The position numbers and the translations under genes are program-made. From CAWFXC01 sp963819735 (lineage in GTDB: Bacteria > Actinomycetota > Acidimicrobiia > IMCC26256 > DASPTH01): DNA of 64,000 nucleotides. Positions 46,291-55,416 of this stretch are shown one piece after another (the first letter of the stretch is position 1; every line of letters begins with the position of its first letter). The stretch covers positions 310,001 through 374,000 of the forward strand of contig CAWFXC010000004.1 in the NCBI GenBank assembly GCA_963819735.1, written 5' to 3'. The notes under the pieces were generated by a model. The model had not been told where the DNA came from. It worked only from the letters and a program-made list of their open reading frames with translations, and searched no databases.

Positions 46291-47982
46291 TTGGCGGTGA
46301 AGGGGCGAGGGGAAGCGCTCGAGCGCTGGGTGCCCGGCGTGCGGGCGGTGCGCGAGTACCGGCGGCCGTGGCTGCGTTCGGACGTGGTCGCGGGGCTGGT
46401 CCTGGCGGCGATCCTCGTGCCCCAGGGCATGGCGTACGCCGAGCTCGCCGGCCTGCCCGCCGTCACCGGGCTGTACACGACCATCGGCTGTCTCGTCGGC
46501 TACGCGATCTTCGGCCCGTCGCGGGTGCTCGTGCTCGGGCCCGACTCGTCGGTCTCGCCGTTGATCTTCGCGGCGATCGTGCCGCTGATGGCCACCAACG
46601 ATCCCAAGACCGCGATCGCGCTGGCGGGCATGCTCGCGCTGCTCGTCGGGCTGATCGAGATCGCGCTCGGGCTCGGGAAGCTCGGGTTCGTCGCCGACCT
46701 GCTCTCGAGCGAGGTGCAAGTCGGGTACATGAACGGGCTGGCGATCACCATCATCGTGGGCCAGCTGCCCAAGCTGTTCGGGTTCTCCACCGACGCGAGC
46801 GGGTTCTTCGACGAGATCCGCGAGTTCGTCGACCACATCGACCGAACCGAGACCGCGGCGCTCGTCGTCGGCGTGGGCGTGCTCGTGATCATGCTCGGGC
46901 TACCCAAGCTCACGCGCAAGGTTCCCGCGGTGCTCGTCGCGGTGGTGGGCGCCATTGCGGTGTCGGCGGCGTTCGGGTTGTCCGACCAGATCAAGACGGT
47001 GGGCACCCTCCCGAAGGGCTTCCCCACCCCCACCCTCCCGTGGACGCATCTCAGCGACGTGGGTCCGCTGCTGATCGCCGCCGTCGGCATCACCCTGGTA
47101 TCGCTCACCGACACGATCGCGACGTCGGCCGCGTTCGCCGCCCGACGCGGCGACGAGGTCGACCCCGACCAGGAGATGGTCGGCATCGGCGCCGCGAACA
47201 TCGCCGCCGGCTTCCTGCAGGGGTTCGCGGTCTCGACCAGCGGCTCCCGGACCGCGGTGGCGGAGCAGTCCGGCGCCAAGACCCAGCTCACAGGCCTGGT
47301 CGGGGCCGGCCTGGTCGCGGTGCTGTTGCTGTTCCTCAACTCGCTGCTCGCCGACCTCCCTCAGTCGGCGTTGGCCGCGGTCGTGATCGCGGCCGCCCTC
47401 TCGCTGCTCAACCTCGGGGCGCTCCGGCGCTACTGGACGGTCCGCCGTTCGGCGGTCCTGCTCTCGCTCACCGCGTCGATCGGGGTGATCCTGCTCGGTG
47501 TGCTCCAGGGAATCGTGGTGGCCATCGCCCTCGGCATCTTGTTGTTCTTCCGGCGCAACTGGTGGCCCCACGGCGCAATACTCGGCCGCGTCGACGGGCT
47601 CGACGGCTGGCACGACGTCGAGCTGAACGAGACGGCCAACGAACAACCTGGGATCGTGGTCTACCGGTGGGAAGCGCCCCTGTTCTTCGCGAATGCCGGA
47701 GCGTTCCGCCGCCAGATCCGCCACCTCGTGCGCGAGCGGAAGCCCACGTGGGTGGTCGTGCAGTGCGAGGCGATCACCGACGTCGACGTGACTGGCGCCG
47801 GGATGCTCGAGCAGCTCGACAAGGAGCTCAACGCCGCCGGCGTGCACATGGCGTTCGTCGAGATGCGGAGCCGGCTCCAGGATCTCGTCGAGCGGTACGG
47901 GCTCTTCGACACCCTCGACCGCGACCACTTCTACCCCAGTGTCGAAACCGCGCTGGAGGCAATCCGCGACGAGGGACCATGA
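46291..47982 (+). CDS. SulP-family anion permease with STAS domain
   Basis: A 563-residue SulP transporter: LVPQGMAYAELAGLPAVTGL, the signature GPSRVLVLGPDSSVSPL, about ten to twelve hydrophobic helices to residue 430, and a C-terminal STAS domain (AITDVDVTGAGMLEQL). It would carry sulfate, bicarbonate or another anion. TTG at 46291 is 4 nt after AGGAG; GTG at 46297 gives better spacing and may be the true start. It converges with the HD-GYP gene. A sulfatase lies 11 kb away, so a sulfate link is only speculative. Confidence 0.92.
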   Translation: MAVKGRGEALERWVPGVRAVREYRRPWLRSDVVAGLVLAAILVPQGMAYAELAGLPAVTGLYTTIGCLVGYAIFGPSRVLVLGPDSSVSPLIFAAIVPLMATNDPKTAIALAGMLALLVGLIEIALGLGKLGFVADLLSSEVQVGYMNGLAITIIVGQLPKLFGFSTDASGFFDEIREFVDHIDRTETAALVVGVGVLVIMLGLPKLTRKVPAVLVAVVGAIAVSAAFGLSDQIKTVGTLPKGFPTPTLPWTHLSDVGPLLIAAVGITLVSLTDTIATSAAFAARRGDEVDPDQEMVGIGAANIAAGFLQGFAVSTSGSRTAVAEQSGAKTQLTGLVGAGLVAVLLLFLNSLLADLPQSALAAVVIAAALSLLNLGALRRYWTVRRSAVLLSLTASIGVILLGVLQGIVVAIALGILLFFRRNWWPHGAILGRVDGLDGWHDVELNETANEQPGIVVYRWEAPLFFANAGAFRRQIRHLVRERKPTWVVVQCEAITDVDVTGAGMLEQLDKELNAAGVHMAFVEMRSRLQDLVERYGLFDTLDRDHFYPSVETALEAIRDEGP

Positions 47983-47997
47983 AGCTTGCACTTCGAC

Positions 47998-49575
47998 TCA
48001 AGCGATCACGGGGGTGGGGCCGACGATGCGGAGCTCCATGGCTCGGAGCGCGGCGCCGGCGCGGTTGGTGACGCCGAGCTTGGTGTAGATGTGCTCGACG
48101 TGGTTGCCGACGGTCTTGGCGCTGATGCCGAGCTGTCGACGCGATCGCCTTGTTGGAGCAGCCCCTGCGCGAGCAGCGCCGAGCACGTCGCCTTCGCGTG
48201 CGGTGAGCCCGGCGGGCCCGCCGCGCGCGCGACGGCGCGGCGGTGTGACCGGCCGCGGCGAGCACCGCGTCGACCGCGTCGCGATCGAGGCGATCCGCGT
48301 CGACTTCGCGCGCGCAGTTCGCGGGCCGCGTCCTCGGGCGTCAACGCGGCGCGGTACGGCCGAGGCTGCGTCATCGCGTGGTACGCGTCGGCGGCGGCGA
48401 GCAGGCGCGCCGGCGTCGACGAGCATCGCGCCGCCGACGCCGCGGTGGTAGCCGGAGCCGTCCATGCGCTCGTGGTGCGTCGCCGCGAGCAGGCCGATCC
48501 GGCGCAGCGGCTCGGGCCGGTGGAAGATCCGCTCCACGTAGTACACGTGCAGTCGCATGCGCTCCTGGTCGCGTGGCGCTGAGCGGCCCGGGCTTGTCCC
48601 ACACCGAGCCGGGCACACCGAAGCGACCGACGTCGTGGACGAGCGCGGCGCGGCGGACGAGCCTCGCCTCGTCGGGCGGGAAGTGGCAGCAGCGCGGCCG
48701 CGCCGCTGCGACGAGGTCGGCGGTGCCGCGGGCGTGGCCGGCGAAGTACGGGCAGCGCAGGTCGCAGAAGTCGCCGATCGCCTCGAGCACGCGGTCGAGC
48801 TCGTCGTCGGTGAGCGTCGGGCGCGTCGACCGGTTCGGCGTCGAGGAACTCGTCGACCGTGTCGACGTCGATCCCGTCGAACAGCGCGTCGGGATCGGTG
48901 CACACGGCGGCGACGATCGTCGGGTCGAAGTGCGTGCCGCTGCCGCGCCCGGACCATCTCGACGGCGTGGTCGACGCCGCCGATGCGGTGCGAACACCTC
49001 GCACGCCTCGGCGACGTGCGAGACCCGCGCCGCGAGCGACAGCCGCGTCGCCTTCGAGGTCGCCGGGCACGCCCTTGCCGTCCCAACGCGCGTAGGCCTG
49101 CTCGATGCCGGCGCGCACGTCGGCGCTCGAGACCGAGCCGGTCGGCGAAGCACCCCGGCCGCCGAGCAGTGGTTGGCCATCTGCTCGACGACGGCCTTGC
49201 CGCCGGTGGCCATCAGCCGTGCGGCCTGCACGCATCCGGTTCGCGGGCGAGCGTTCCGGCACCGGCGCGCCGCAGCATGAACATCATCGCCGGGAAGCCG
49301 GCGAGGTCGACCTGCACCGCGTGGGCGCGGAAGTCGATGTCGTCGCCGAAGAGCGCGGCGGCTTCGTTGCCGTAGACCGGGCACCCGACGTAGGTGAGGA
49401 TGCTCACGTCGTAGAGCACGGCGAGGTCGGCGTCGTCGAGGCCGAGCCGGTCGCCCAGACGCATGCCGATCCGAGCCGAGCGGACCATGTGCTCGGCGGG
49501 CTGGCCGAAGCCGAGGTCGGTGGCGAGCGAGAGCGCCATCAGCAGTTCGTTGAGCCGCACCCCCGAATCCGCCAC
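47998..49575 (-). CDS. HD-GYP domain protein with C-terminal LuxR HTH, frame broken many times
   Basis: About 520 residues after removing about a dozen extra bases. N-terminal half: LNELLMALSLATDLGFGQPA, an HD-like helical domain with QMANHCSAAG. Second half: HD-GYP core with ALVHDVGRFGVPG and HHERMDGSGYHRG. The end is a LuxR helix-turn-helix, LTAREGDVLG ... ISAKTVGNHVEHIYTKLGV. HD-GYP proteins hydrolyse cyclic dinucleotides, so the fusion may be a signal-responsive transcription factor. In the LuxR part three breaks (48136-48180) all resolve at Gly, Leu and Ser third positions. GTG at 49575 is a tentative start. Confidence 0.8.
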
Positions 49576-49719
49576 GGACGGACGATACCGCCGCCGGCCG
49601 GTCGACCGGCTGCGACGAGAGGTGGGGTGAATGCCCCATGACCGCGTCGGCGTCCAGGTCCGTACGTTCGACCAGCGAGCGCACGACACGGGTGCGCCGT
49701 CGACCGAGAAGGACCTGAC

Positions 49720-50004
49720 ATGCAGAAGTACGTCATCGAGCGGACCGTGCCCGGAGCCGGCCAGATGGACGACGCAGCCCTGCAAGCGATCGCCGCGAAG
49801 TCGAACGCGGTGCTCCAGGAGATGGGCCCGAGCATCCAGTGGGTCACCAGCTACGTCAGCGACGACAAGATCACCTGCGTCTACTACGCCGACCGACGCG
49901 GACCTCATCCGCGAGCACGCGCCGCTGCGGCGGCTTCCCCGTGCGACGTGATCGAGCACGTCCGCAGCACCATCGACCCGACGACGGCCGCGCCACTGGC
50001 GTGA
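49720..50004 (+). CDS. DUF4242 (nickel-binding-like) small protein, frame broken three times
   Basis: A 93-residue protein: MQKYVIERTVPGAGQMDD, VTSYVSDDKITCVYYA, then after repair ADLIREHARCGGFPCDVIEH and STIDPTT. This matches DUF4242, whose best-known member (SCO4226 of Streptomyces) binds nickel. Breaks at 49890-49891, 49921-49922 and 49940-49941 each have C/G or G/C at the third position of Ala, Ala and Pro codons; dropping one base restores the family signature. ATG at 49720 has GAAGGACC upstream. It is 37 nt before the methyltransferase gene. Confidence 0.8.
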   Translation: MQKYVIERTVPGAGQMDDAALQAIAAKSNAVLQEMGPSIQWVTSYVSDDKITCVYYADRRGPHPRARAAAAASPCDVIEHVRSTIDPTTAAPLA

Positions 50005-50041
50005 CCCACCCCGACCGCGCACGACCACGAGAGGACATTCC

Positions 50042-50858
50042 ATGAATGCGAACCAGGCACTGTGGGAGACAGGGCGACTTCACGCGCATCGCCGCGAGCA
50101 TGCGCGACAGCGGTGAGGCACTGGTCAAGGAGCTCGGGATCACCAGCGGCCTCCAGGTGCTCGACCTCGGCTGCGGCGACGGCACCACGGCGTTGCCCGC
50201 GGCTCGGCTCGGCGCCGACGTGCTCGGCGTCGACATTGCCGGCAACCTGGTGGCGGCGGGCAACCGCCGCGCCGCCAGCCGAAGGGCTGACGAACCTGCA
50301 CGTTCGAGGAGGGCGACGCCAGCCACCTCGATGCACTGGCCGACGACTCGTTCGACCTCGTCGTCAGCATCTTCGGCGCCATGTTCGCACCGAACCCGTT
50401 CGACGTCGCGAAGGAGATGGTGCGGGTGACCCGACCCGGCGGGCGCATCGTGATGGGCAACTGGATTCCCGGCGACCCGACGCTGGTCGCGCAGATCCTG
50501 CGGATCAGCGCCGCGTACTCACCGCCCCCGCCGGAGGGCTTCGTCAGCCCGGTGACGCTGGGGTGTCGAGGACGACGTGGTGGAGCGCTTCACCGGCGCC
50601 GGCGTCACCGCCGAACAGATCTCGTGCGTTCGCGACACGTACACCTTCGTGTCGCCGCTGCCGCCGACCGAGCTCCTCGCCGAGTTCCGCGACTACTACG
50701 GCCCGACAATGAACGCGTTCGCGGCCGCCGAAGCCACCGGTCGCGCCGATGAGCTGTGGCGCGAGCTCGAGGAGCTCTTCACGGCCCAGAACACGATCGC
50801 CACCGGCGACACGACCGCGATGCCGGCGACGTTCCTGCGAGTCACCGTGACCGTCTGA
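50042..50858 (+). CDS. Class I SAM-dependent methyltransferase, frame broken about four times
   Basis: About 270 residues after repair. SAM motif I is VLDLGCGDGTTALPAARLGA; later DLVVSIFGAMFAPNP and VRVTRPGGRIVMGNW follow the UbiE/ubiquinone-type pattern. The start is ATG 50042 (MNANQALWE, then GDFTRIA). Breaks near 50070, 50279, 50311 and 50565 resolve as doubled bases, two of them synonymous. Substrate unknown. It follows DUF4242 and converges with vanX. Confidence 0.83.
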
Positions 50859-50863
50859 CTTCG

Positions 50864-51472
50864 CTACAGGATCGGGAAGTCGAAGTAGGTGTCGGGGTAC
50901 GGCTCGTCGCTCAACACGTAGTGCCACCACTCCTGCTGATACCGCGCGAACCCGCTGGCTTCCATGATGGAACACAGGCTCCGGCGATTCTCCGCCTCCG
51001 CGCCCGATACTCCCGTCGCCCCGTGATGGGAACGCTCATCCATCAGGTCGTGCCCGCCCCCCATTGCGGCAACTTCGCCGGTGTCCAGCCGGTAGAGCGT
51101 GAGGTCGACGGCGCTTCCCCGGCTGTGTCCTGACCTGGGCGCGACGTAGCCGTTCGAGAACATCTCGGCGCGGTCGATGTTCGGATAGAACCGCTCCTTC
51201 ATGCGCCCGTCCTCCGGCTGGGCCGACCATTCCAGGAAGCGATTCACCGCCCGTTGAGGTCGGTAGCCGTCCCAGAGCAGCAAGCCGAAGCCGAGCGCCG
51301 CGGCTCGCCGCTTGGCTTCGAGCAGTGCATCCGCCAGGGCGTACGAACCGACGATCCGGTTGACTTCGTATCCCTCGACCGGCGTGCCGGTGAAGTTGTC
51401 CCACGTCGCGTACTTGGCGTCCCAGCGAACTCCGCTCAGCACCTCGTCCAGGAAGACGAATCCCCGTTCCAT
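50864..51472 (-). CDS. vanX: D-Ala-D-Ala dipeptidase VanX
   Basis: A 202-residue zinc dipeptidase, exactly the length of enterococcal VanX. It begins MERGFVFLDEVLSGVRWDAK and has the substrate-binding GLLLWDGYRPQRAVNRF, zinc ligands His and Asp in SGHSRGSAVDLTL, the catalytic Glu and third ligand His in EWWHYVL, and the end YFDFPIL. It removes D-Ala-D-Ala so that only D-Ala-D-Lac enters peptidoglycan precursors. The frame is intact. ATG at 51472 follows the vanA stop by 2 nt. Cytoplasmic. This close match to VanX, rather than to the looser DdpX/AcmB-type, is the best single proof of a glycopeptide-resistance operon. Confidence 0.97.
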   Translation of the reverse strand: MERGFVFLDEVLSGVRWDAKYATWDNFTGTPVEGYEVNRIVGSYALADALLEAKRRAAALGFGLLLWDGYRPQRAVNRFLEWSAQPEDGRMKERFYPNIDRAEMFSNGYVAPRSGHSRGSAVDLTLYRLDTGEVAAMGGGHDLMDERSHHGATGVSGAEAENRRSLCSIMEASGFARYQQEWWHYVLSDEPYPDTYFDFPIL

Positions 51473-51474
51473 GA

Positions 51475-52515
51475 TCACCGCGCCATCGCCAACGAGATGA
51501 GCCGGTCGATCAGTTCGCGACCGACCGAGACCGACGGCGGCCATCATGCGGGGATACCGGCTGTAGGTCGTGAACCCGGGCAAGGTGTTGACCTCGTTGA
51601 GCACGATCCGCCCGTCCTCCTGCAGGAACATGTCCACTCGGGCGAGGCCCTCGCAGCCGAGCGTCACGTAGATGGTCCTCGCGGTGGCGCGGATCTCGTC
51701 GCGCTTCTCGGCGGGCAGGTCCGCGGGAACGGTGACGACCGCGTTCTCCGAGCCCAGTTCCGGCTCTGCCTCCTGATGGATGCGGAAGATGCCGTGCCGC
51801 AGCGTGATCTGGTCCACTTCTCCGACGAAGAGGTCGGCACCGTTGCCGAGCACGGCGCAGCCGACCTCGGTGCCGACGACCGCCTGCTCGATCAGGACCT
51901 TGCTGTCGTACTCCCTTGCTGCCGCGATGGCCGCGTCCAGTTCGTCGGCGCGATCGACCCGCGTCACGCCGAACGACGAGCCCGAACGCGCCGGCTTCAC
52001 GAAGACCGGGTACATCAACTCGTTCGGCGCCACCGTCGTCGGCGTCGTCGAGCACCGAGAACGCGGGAGTGTCGATCCCCCCGTTCCTCGCGACGACGTA
52101 CGCGAGCGACTTGTCCATGCAGATCGCCGAGCTCTGGATGTCGCAGCCCACGTACGGGATCCCGGACAGCTCGAGCAGTCCCTGCACTGCTCCGTCCTCA
52201 CCCGACCTGCCGTGCAAGACCGGGAACACCGCGTCGATGTGCACCGCTCGAGCACTCGCCCCGCTCTCCGACGAGCAGTCCGTGGGTCGTCTCGATCCGG
52301 CGAGATCACCGCTCGTCGCGCCCGCGTCGTCGTCCCATGCCGGGCTGCGGCGTCTCGCACATCTTCCAGACGCCGCTCTTGGTGATGCCGATGTAGATCG
52401 GCTCGTACTTCTGCGTGTCGATGCTCGCCGCGACCTCCATCGCGGACTTCACCGACACGTCGTGTTCCTCCGAGCAGCCCCCGAACAGGATCGCGATTCT
52501 CAGCCGCTTAGTCAT
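51475..52515 (-). CDS. vanA: D-Ala-D-Lac ligase (VanA/VanB type), frame broken about seven times
   Basis: About 344 residues after repair. N-terminus RIAILFGGCSEEHDVSVKSA and YEPIYIGITKSGVWKMCE, then HGRSGEDGAVQGLLELSGIP, CDIQSSAICMDKSLAYVVAR, YPVFVKPARSGSSFGV and LNEVNTLPGFTTYSRYPRMM. The last is the form found in VanA-type rather than housekeeping Ddl enzymes, so D-lactate use is predicted. Breaks occur near 51514, 52040, 52244, 52275, 52310 and 52340; dropping one of two adjacent bases restores family sequence each time, such as HGLLV. It overlaps vanH by 8 nt. The frame breaks are probably not real. Confidence 0.9.
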
Positions 52516-53482
52516 GCGCGCGGCTTCGTTCGAAGTTGCGACACTTGATCAGGGTCTGTTCGACGGTGTCGTAGCAGCGCGCGCCGGGTGTAGTAGGCGG
52601 TGTGCGGTGTGATGATGACGTTCGGCAGCCGTTGCAGCCTGAGCAGCAGACGATTGTCGATCGGTCGGTTCGTGCAGTCGAAGTAGAAGAGTCCTTCCTC
52701 ACCCTCGAGCACGTCCAACGCCGCGCCACCCAACCTTCCGTCTTCCAGCGCCACGATCAGCGCGTCGGTGTCCACCAGCGACCCGCGCCCGGTGTTGACG
52801 AGATACGCGCCCGTGCTTCATCGTCTCGATCTCTCGGCGCCCGATGAGATGGTGCGTCTCCGCGTTCAGCGGCAGATGGAGCGTGACGACGTCGCTCTCG
52901 AGCAGCAGCTCGTCGAGGGAGACGAACTCCGCCGCCGCGTCCGGGCTGCCGTTGGTGTGATGCCAACACACGGCATCCGAATCCGTGCAGGCGCCCGATG
53001 ACGGCATCTGCCGATGTTCCCGACACCCACGACGCCGACCGTCAGGTCGCGCAAGTCGCTTCCTCGGACACTGCGCAGCCTGAAATCGTGGTTGTTCGCG
53101 GAGCTCACGATCTCCTTGGCGTTGCGGATCGCCATCAGGATCAGCATCACGGTGTAGTCGGCGACGCCGTCGGGTGCGTACGCCGCGTTCTCGACCGTGA
53201 TGCCCAAACGTGCGGCGGCATGGAGGTCGATGTGGTTCACGCCGATGCTCCGGGTGGAGATGTGCTCGACACCGGCGTCGTGCAGCGCGCGGAGTGCGTC
53301 CGGGAGATCTCGGACTTGTGGCCCACGCTGATGCACCGTGTGCCGGGCACCGAGAGGGCGCCGGCCTCCGACACGGCGTCGCCCGTGATCGTCGGCACGA
53401 CTCCGAACCGCGGCCCGAGCTCGTGGAAGAGTTCCGCTTCGTCCGGCTCGCAGCTGTAGACGGTGATTCCCAAATCGCTCAC
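52508..53482 (-). CDS. vanH: D-lactate dehydrogenase VanH, frame broken about six times
   Basis: About 322 residues after repair, the VanH length. GITVYSCEPDEAELFHELGP, CISVGHKSEI, HISTRSIGVNHIDLHAAARL, YTVMLILMAIRNAKEIV, DLTVGVVGVGNIG, ALDVLEGEEGLFYFDC and NVIITPHTAYYT follow VanH closely. It reduces pyruvate to D-lactate with NADH for VanA. Breaks near 52570, 52812, 52970, 53000 and 53310 resolve as doubled bases. Start GTG at 53482 (VSDLGITVYS) fits the usual short VanH N-terminus; TTG 53494 is an alternative. First gene of the operon. Confidence 0.9.
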
Positions 53483-53529
53483 GAAGCCAGTCAATGCAGC
53501 ATGGCGTTGTCGAGCGCGTACGCGGTTTT

Positions 53530-53547
53530 CGATATGCCGGCGATATG
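53530..53547. promoter_or_regulatory. Direct repeat in the vanH/vanR divergent promoter (VanR box candidate)
   Basis: CGATATG occurs twice, at 53530-53536 and 53541-53547, exactly 11 bp apart. OmpR/PhoB-family regulators bind tandem half-sites at about one helical turn, so this is a candidate VanR site in the 94-bp region between vanH and vanR. No clear -35/-10 pair is assigned. Confidence 0.5.
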
Positions 53548-53576
53548 GGTCAGCTCGTTAACATCGGAGCACGCGT

Positions 53577-54248
53577 GTGCTGATCGTTGAGGACGAGCTG
53601 TATCTGGCCGAAGCCATCCGAGATGGTCTGCGCCTCGAGGCGATTGCGGCCGACATCGCGGGCGACGGCGACACCGCGCTCGACCTGCTGCGTGTGAACG
53701 CCTACGACATCGCCGTCCTCGACCGCGACATCCCCGGACCGTCCGGCGACGAGATCGCCCGACACATCGTCGCCTCCGGCAGCGGAATGCCGATCCTCAT
53801 GCTCACCGCAGCCGACCGACTCGACGACAAGGCCACGGGGTTCGAGCTCGGCGCCGACGACTACCTCACGAAGCCGTTCGCGCTCCGAGAGCTCGTGCTC
53901 AGGCTCCGAGCGCTCGACCGCCGGCGTGCCCACAACCGGCCGCCGGTGCGGGAGATCGCGGGTCTGCAGCTGGATCCGTTCCGCCGCGAGGTCTATCGCG
54001 ACGGCCGCTACGTGGCGCTCACCCGGAAGCAGTTCGCGGTGCTCGAAGTGCTGGTCGCAGCCGAAGGCGGCGTCGTGAGCGCCGAGGAACTCTTGGAACG
54101 GGCGTGGGACGAGCACGCGGACCCGTTCACGAACGCGGTGCGCATCACGGTGTCGGCGCTGCGCAAGCGCCTCGGCGAACCATGGATCATCGCCACCGTG
54201 CCCGGTGTCGGCTACCGCATCGATCCCCAGCCCGGATTGCGGATGTGA
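53577..54248 (+). CDS. vanR: VanR response regulator (OmpR family)
   Basis: A 223-residue OmpR-type regulator. Receiver domain: LIVEDELYLAEAIRDGLRLE, phosphorylatable Asp in AVLDRDIPG (residue 49), LTAADRLDDKATGFELGADD and the conserved Lys in LTKPFALRE. DNA-binding winged helix: ALTRKQFAVLEVL, TNAVRITVSALRKRLGEPW, ATVPGVGYRI. The sequence is close to Streptomyces-type VanR. The GTG at 53577 is used; the upstream ATG at 53544 is followed by an in-frame stop. It should activate the divergent vanHAX operon. Confidence 0.94.
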   Translation: MLIVEDELYLAEAIRDGLRLEAIAADIAGDGDTALDLLRVNAYDIAVLDRDIPGPSGDEIARHIVASGSGMPILMLTAADRLDDKATGFELGADDYLTKPFALRELVLRLRALDRRRAHNRPPVREIAGLQLDPFRREVYRDGRYVALTRKQFAVLEVLVAAEGGVVSAEELLERAWDEHADPFTNAVRITVSALRKRLGEPWIIATVPGVGYRIDPQPGLRM

Positions 54249-54259
54249 AGGAGGCGACG

Positions 54260-55372
54260 GTGGAGCGAGCCCCGGGTCTGAGTGTCCGCGTCAAGCTCAC
54301 GCTCAGCTACGTCTGCTTCCTGATGGTCGCCGGCGTGCTGATGCTCGCCGCCGTGTGGGTGGTCCTCCTGCGCTACATACCCGACGGTGTGATCGCACAT
54401 CTCCATCCTTCGTGGTGGATCTTCGCCGACCGTTCCGACCCTTTGAACGGCTTCGGCGCGACGGCAGCCTTCGTGCTGGCGCTGCTGCTGGTCTTCGGCC
54501 TCGTGGGTGGGTGGCTACTCGCCGGCTGGATGCTCGCTCCCCTGACGCGAATCACCGAGGCCACTCGTGTGGCGGCGACCGGATCGCTCTCGCATCGGAT
54601 CCGGCTCCCAGGACACAACGACGAGCTCCGCGAGCTCGCCGACAGCTTCGACGCCATGCTCGCCCGGCTCGAAGCGCAGGTCGCCGAACAGCAGCGGTTC
54701 GCCGCCAACGCCTCCCACGAGCTGCGCACCCCACTGGCGACCACGCAGACGCTGCTCGACGTCGCCCGCCGCGATCCGCACCGCGACGTCGACGAGCTGA
54801 TCGACCGGCTCCGTGTCGTCAACACCCGGGCCATCGACCTCACCGAGGCATTGCTCCTGCTCAGCCGCGCCGACCAACGATCCTTCGCCCGAGGGTCTGT
54901 CGACCTCTCCCTCCTGGTGGAGGAGGCAACGGAAGCGCTCGTTCCCCTTGCGGAAGCGCGCGGTGTCACCATCGAGACCTCCGGTGACATCACCCCTACC
55001 AGCGGCTCTCAAGCGCTCCTGTTGCAGTTGACGACGAACCTCGTGCACAACGCGATCGTCCACAATCTGCCGGAACGCGGCACCGTGTGGGTCACAACCC
55101 GGGTTCGCCCCGAGCGCGTGGTGCTCACGGTCGAGAACACCGGCGAGCAACTCTCCCCCGAGTTGGTCTCCACGCTCGTCGAGCCGTTTCAGCGCGGCAC
55201 CGAACGCATACGCACTGACCACGCAGGCGTCGGCCTCGGCTTGGCGATCGTCGAAAGCATCACCCGAGCACACGACGGACAGCTCACCCTCACAACCCGG
55301 GCCTCGGGCGGGCTCCGCGTCACGGTGGAGCTTCCACAGATGTCGTCACGAATTGCCGAACGGGTCGACTGA
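54260..55372 (+). CDS. vanS: VanS sensor histidine kinase
   Basis: A 370-residue membrane kinase. Two transmembrane segments (about residues 12-36 and 64-90) enclose a short outside loop of about 28 residues with Trp-rich HLHPSWWIF, as in short-sensor VanS proteins of Streptomyces. HAMP linker follows; phosphoacceptor His 153 is in ANASHELRTPLATT, N-box in TNLVHNAIVHN, and G-box GVGLGLAIVES. GGAGG lies 5 nt before the GTG at 54260; an upstream GTG at 54245 overlaps the vanR stop. It would phosphorylate and dephosphorylate VanR in response to a glycopeptide or to lipid II binding. Confidence 0.93.
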   Translation: MERAPGLSVRVKLTLSYVCFLMVAGVLMLAAVWVVLLRYIPDGVIAHLHPSWWIFADRSDPLNGFGATAAFVLALLLVFGLVGGWLLAGWMLAPLTRITEATRVAATGSLSHRIRLPGHNDELRELADSFDAMLARLEAQVAEQQRFAANASHELRTPLATTQTLLDVARRDPHRDVDELIDRLRVVNTRAIDLTEALLLLSRADQRSFARGSVDLSLLVEEATEALVPLAEARGVTIETSGDITPTSGSQALLLQLTTNLVHNAIVHNLPERGTVWVTTRVRPERVVLTVENTGEQLSPELVSTLVEPFQRGTERIRTDHAGVGLGLAIVESITRAHDGQLTLTTRASGGLRVTVELPQMSSRIAERVD

Positions 55373-55416
55373 TCGCCGCGCGATTCCAGTCCCGAGTACA
55401 TGCGACCAGCCGCGCG

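Noticed and set aside
33184..47982. A sulfate-metabolism link between sulfatase and SulP transporter
   Set aside because: They are 11 kb apart, in different transcription units, and SulP substrates vary; there is no direct sign of joint function.
51475..53482. vanH and vanA as decayed pseudogenes
   Set aside because: All conserved motifs remain and every break disappears on removal of one of two adjacent bases; neighbouring non-resistance genes show the same breaks, and vanX, vanR and vanS are intact.
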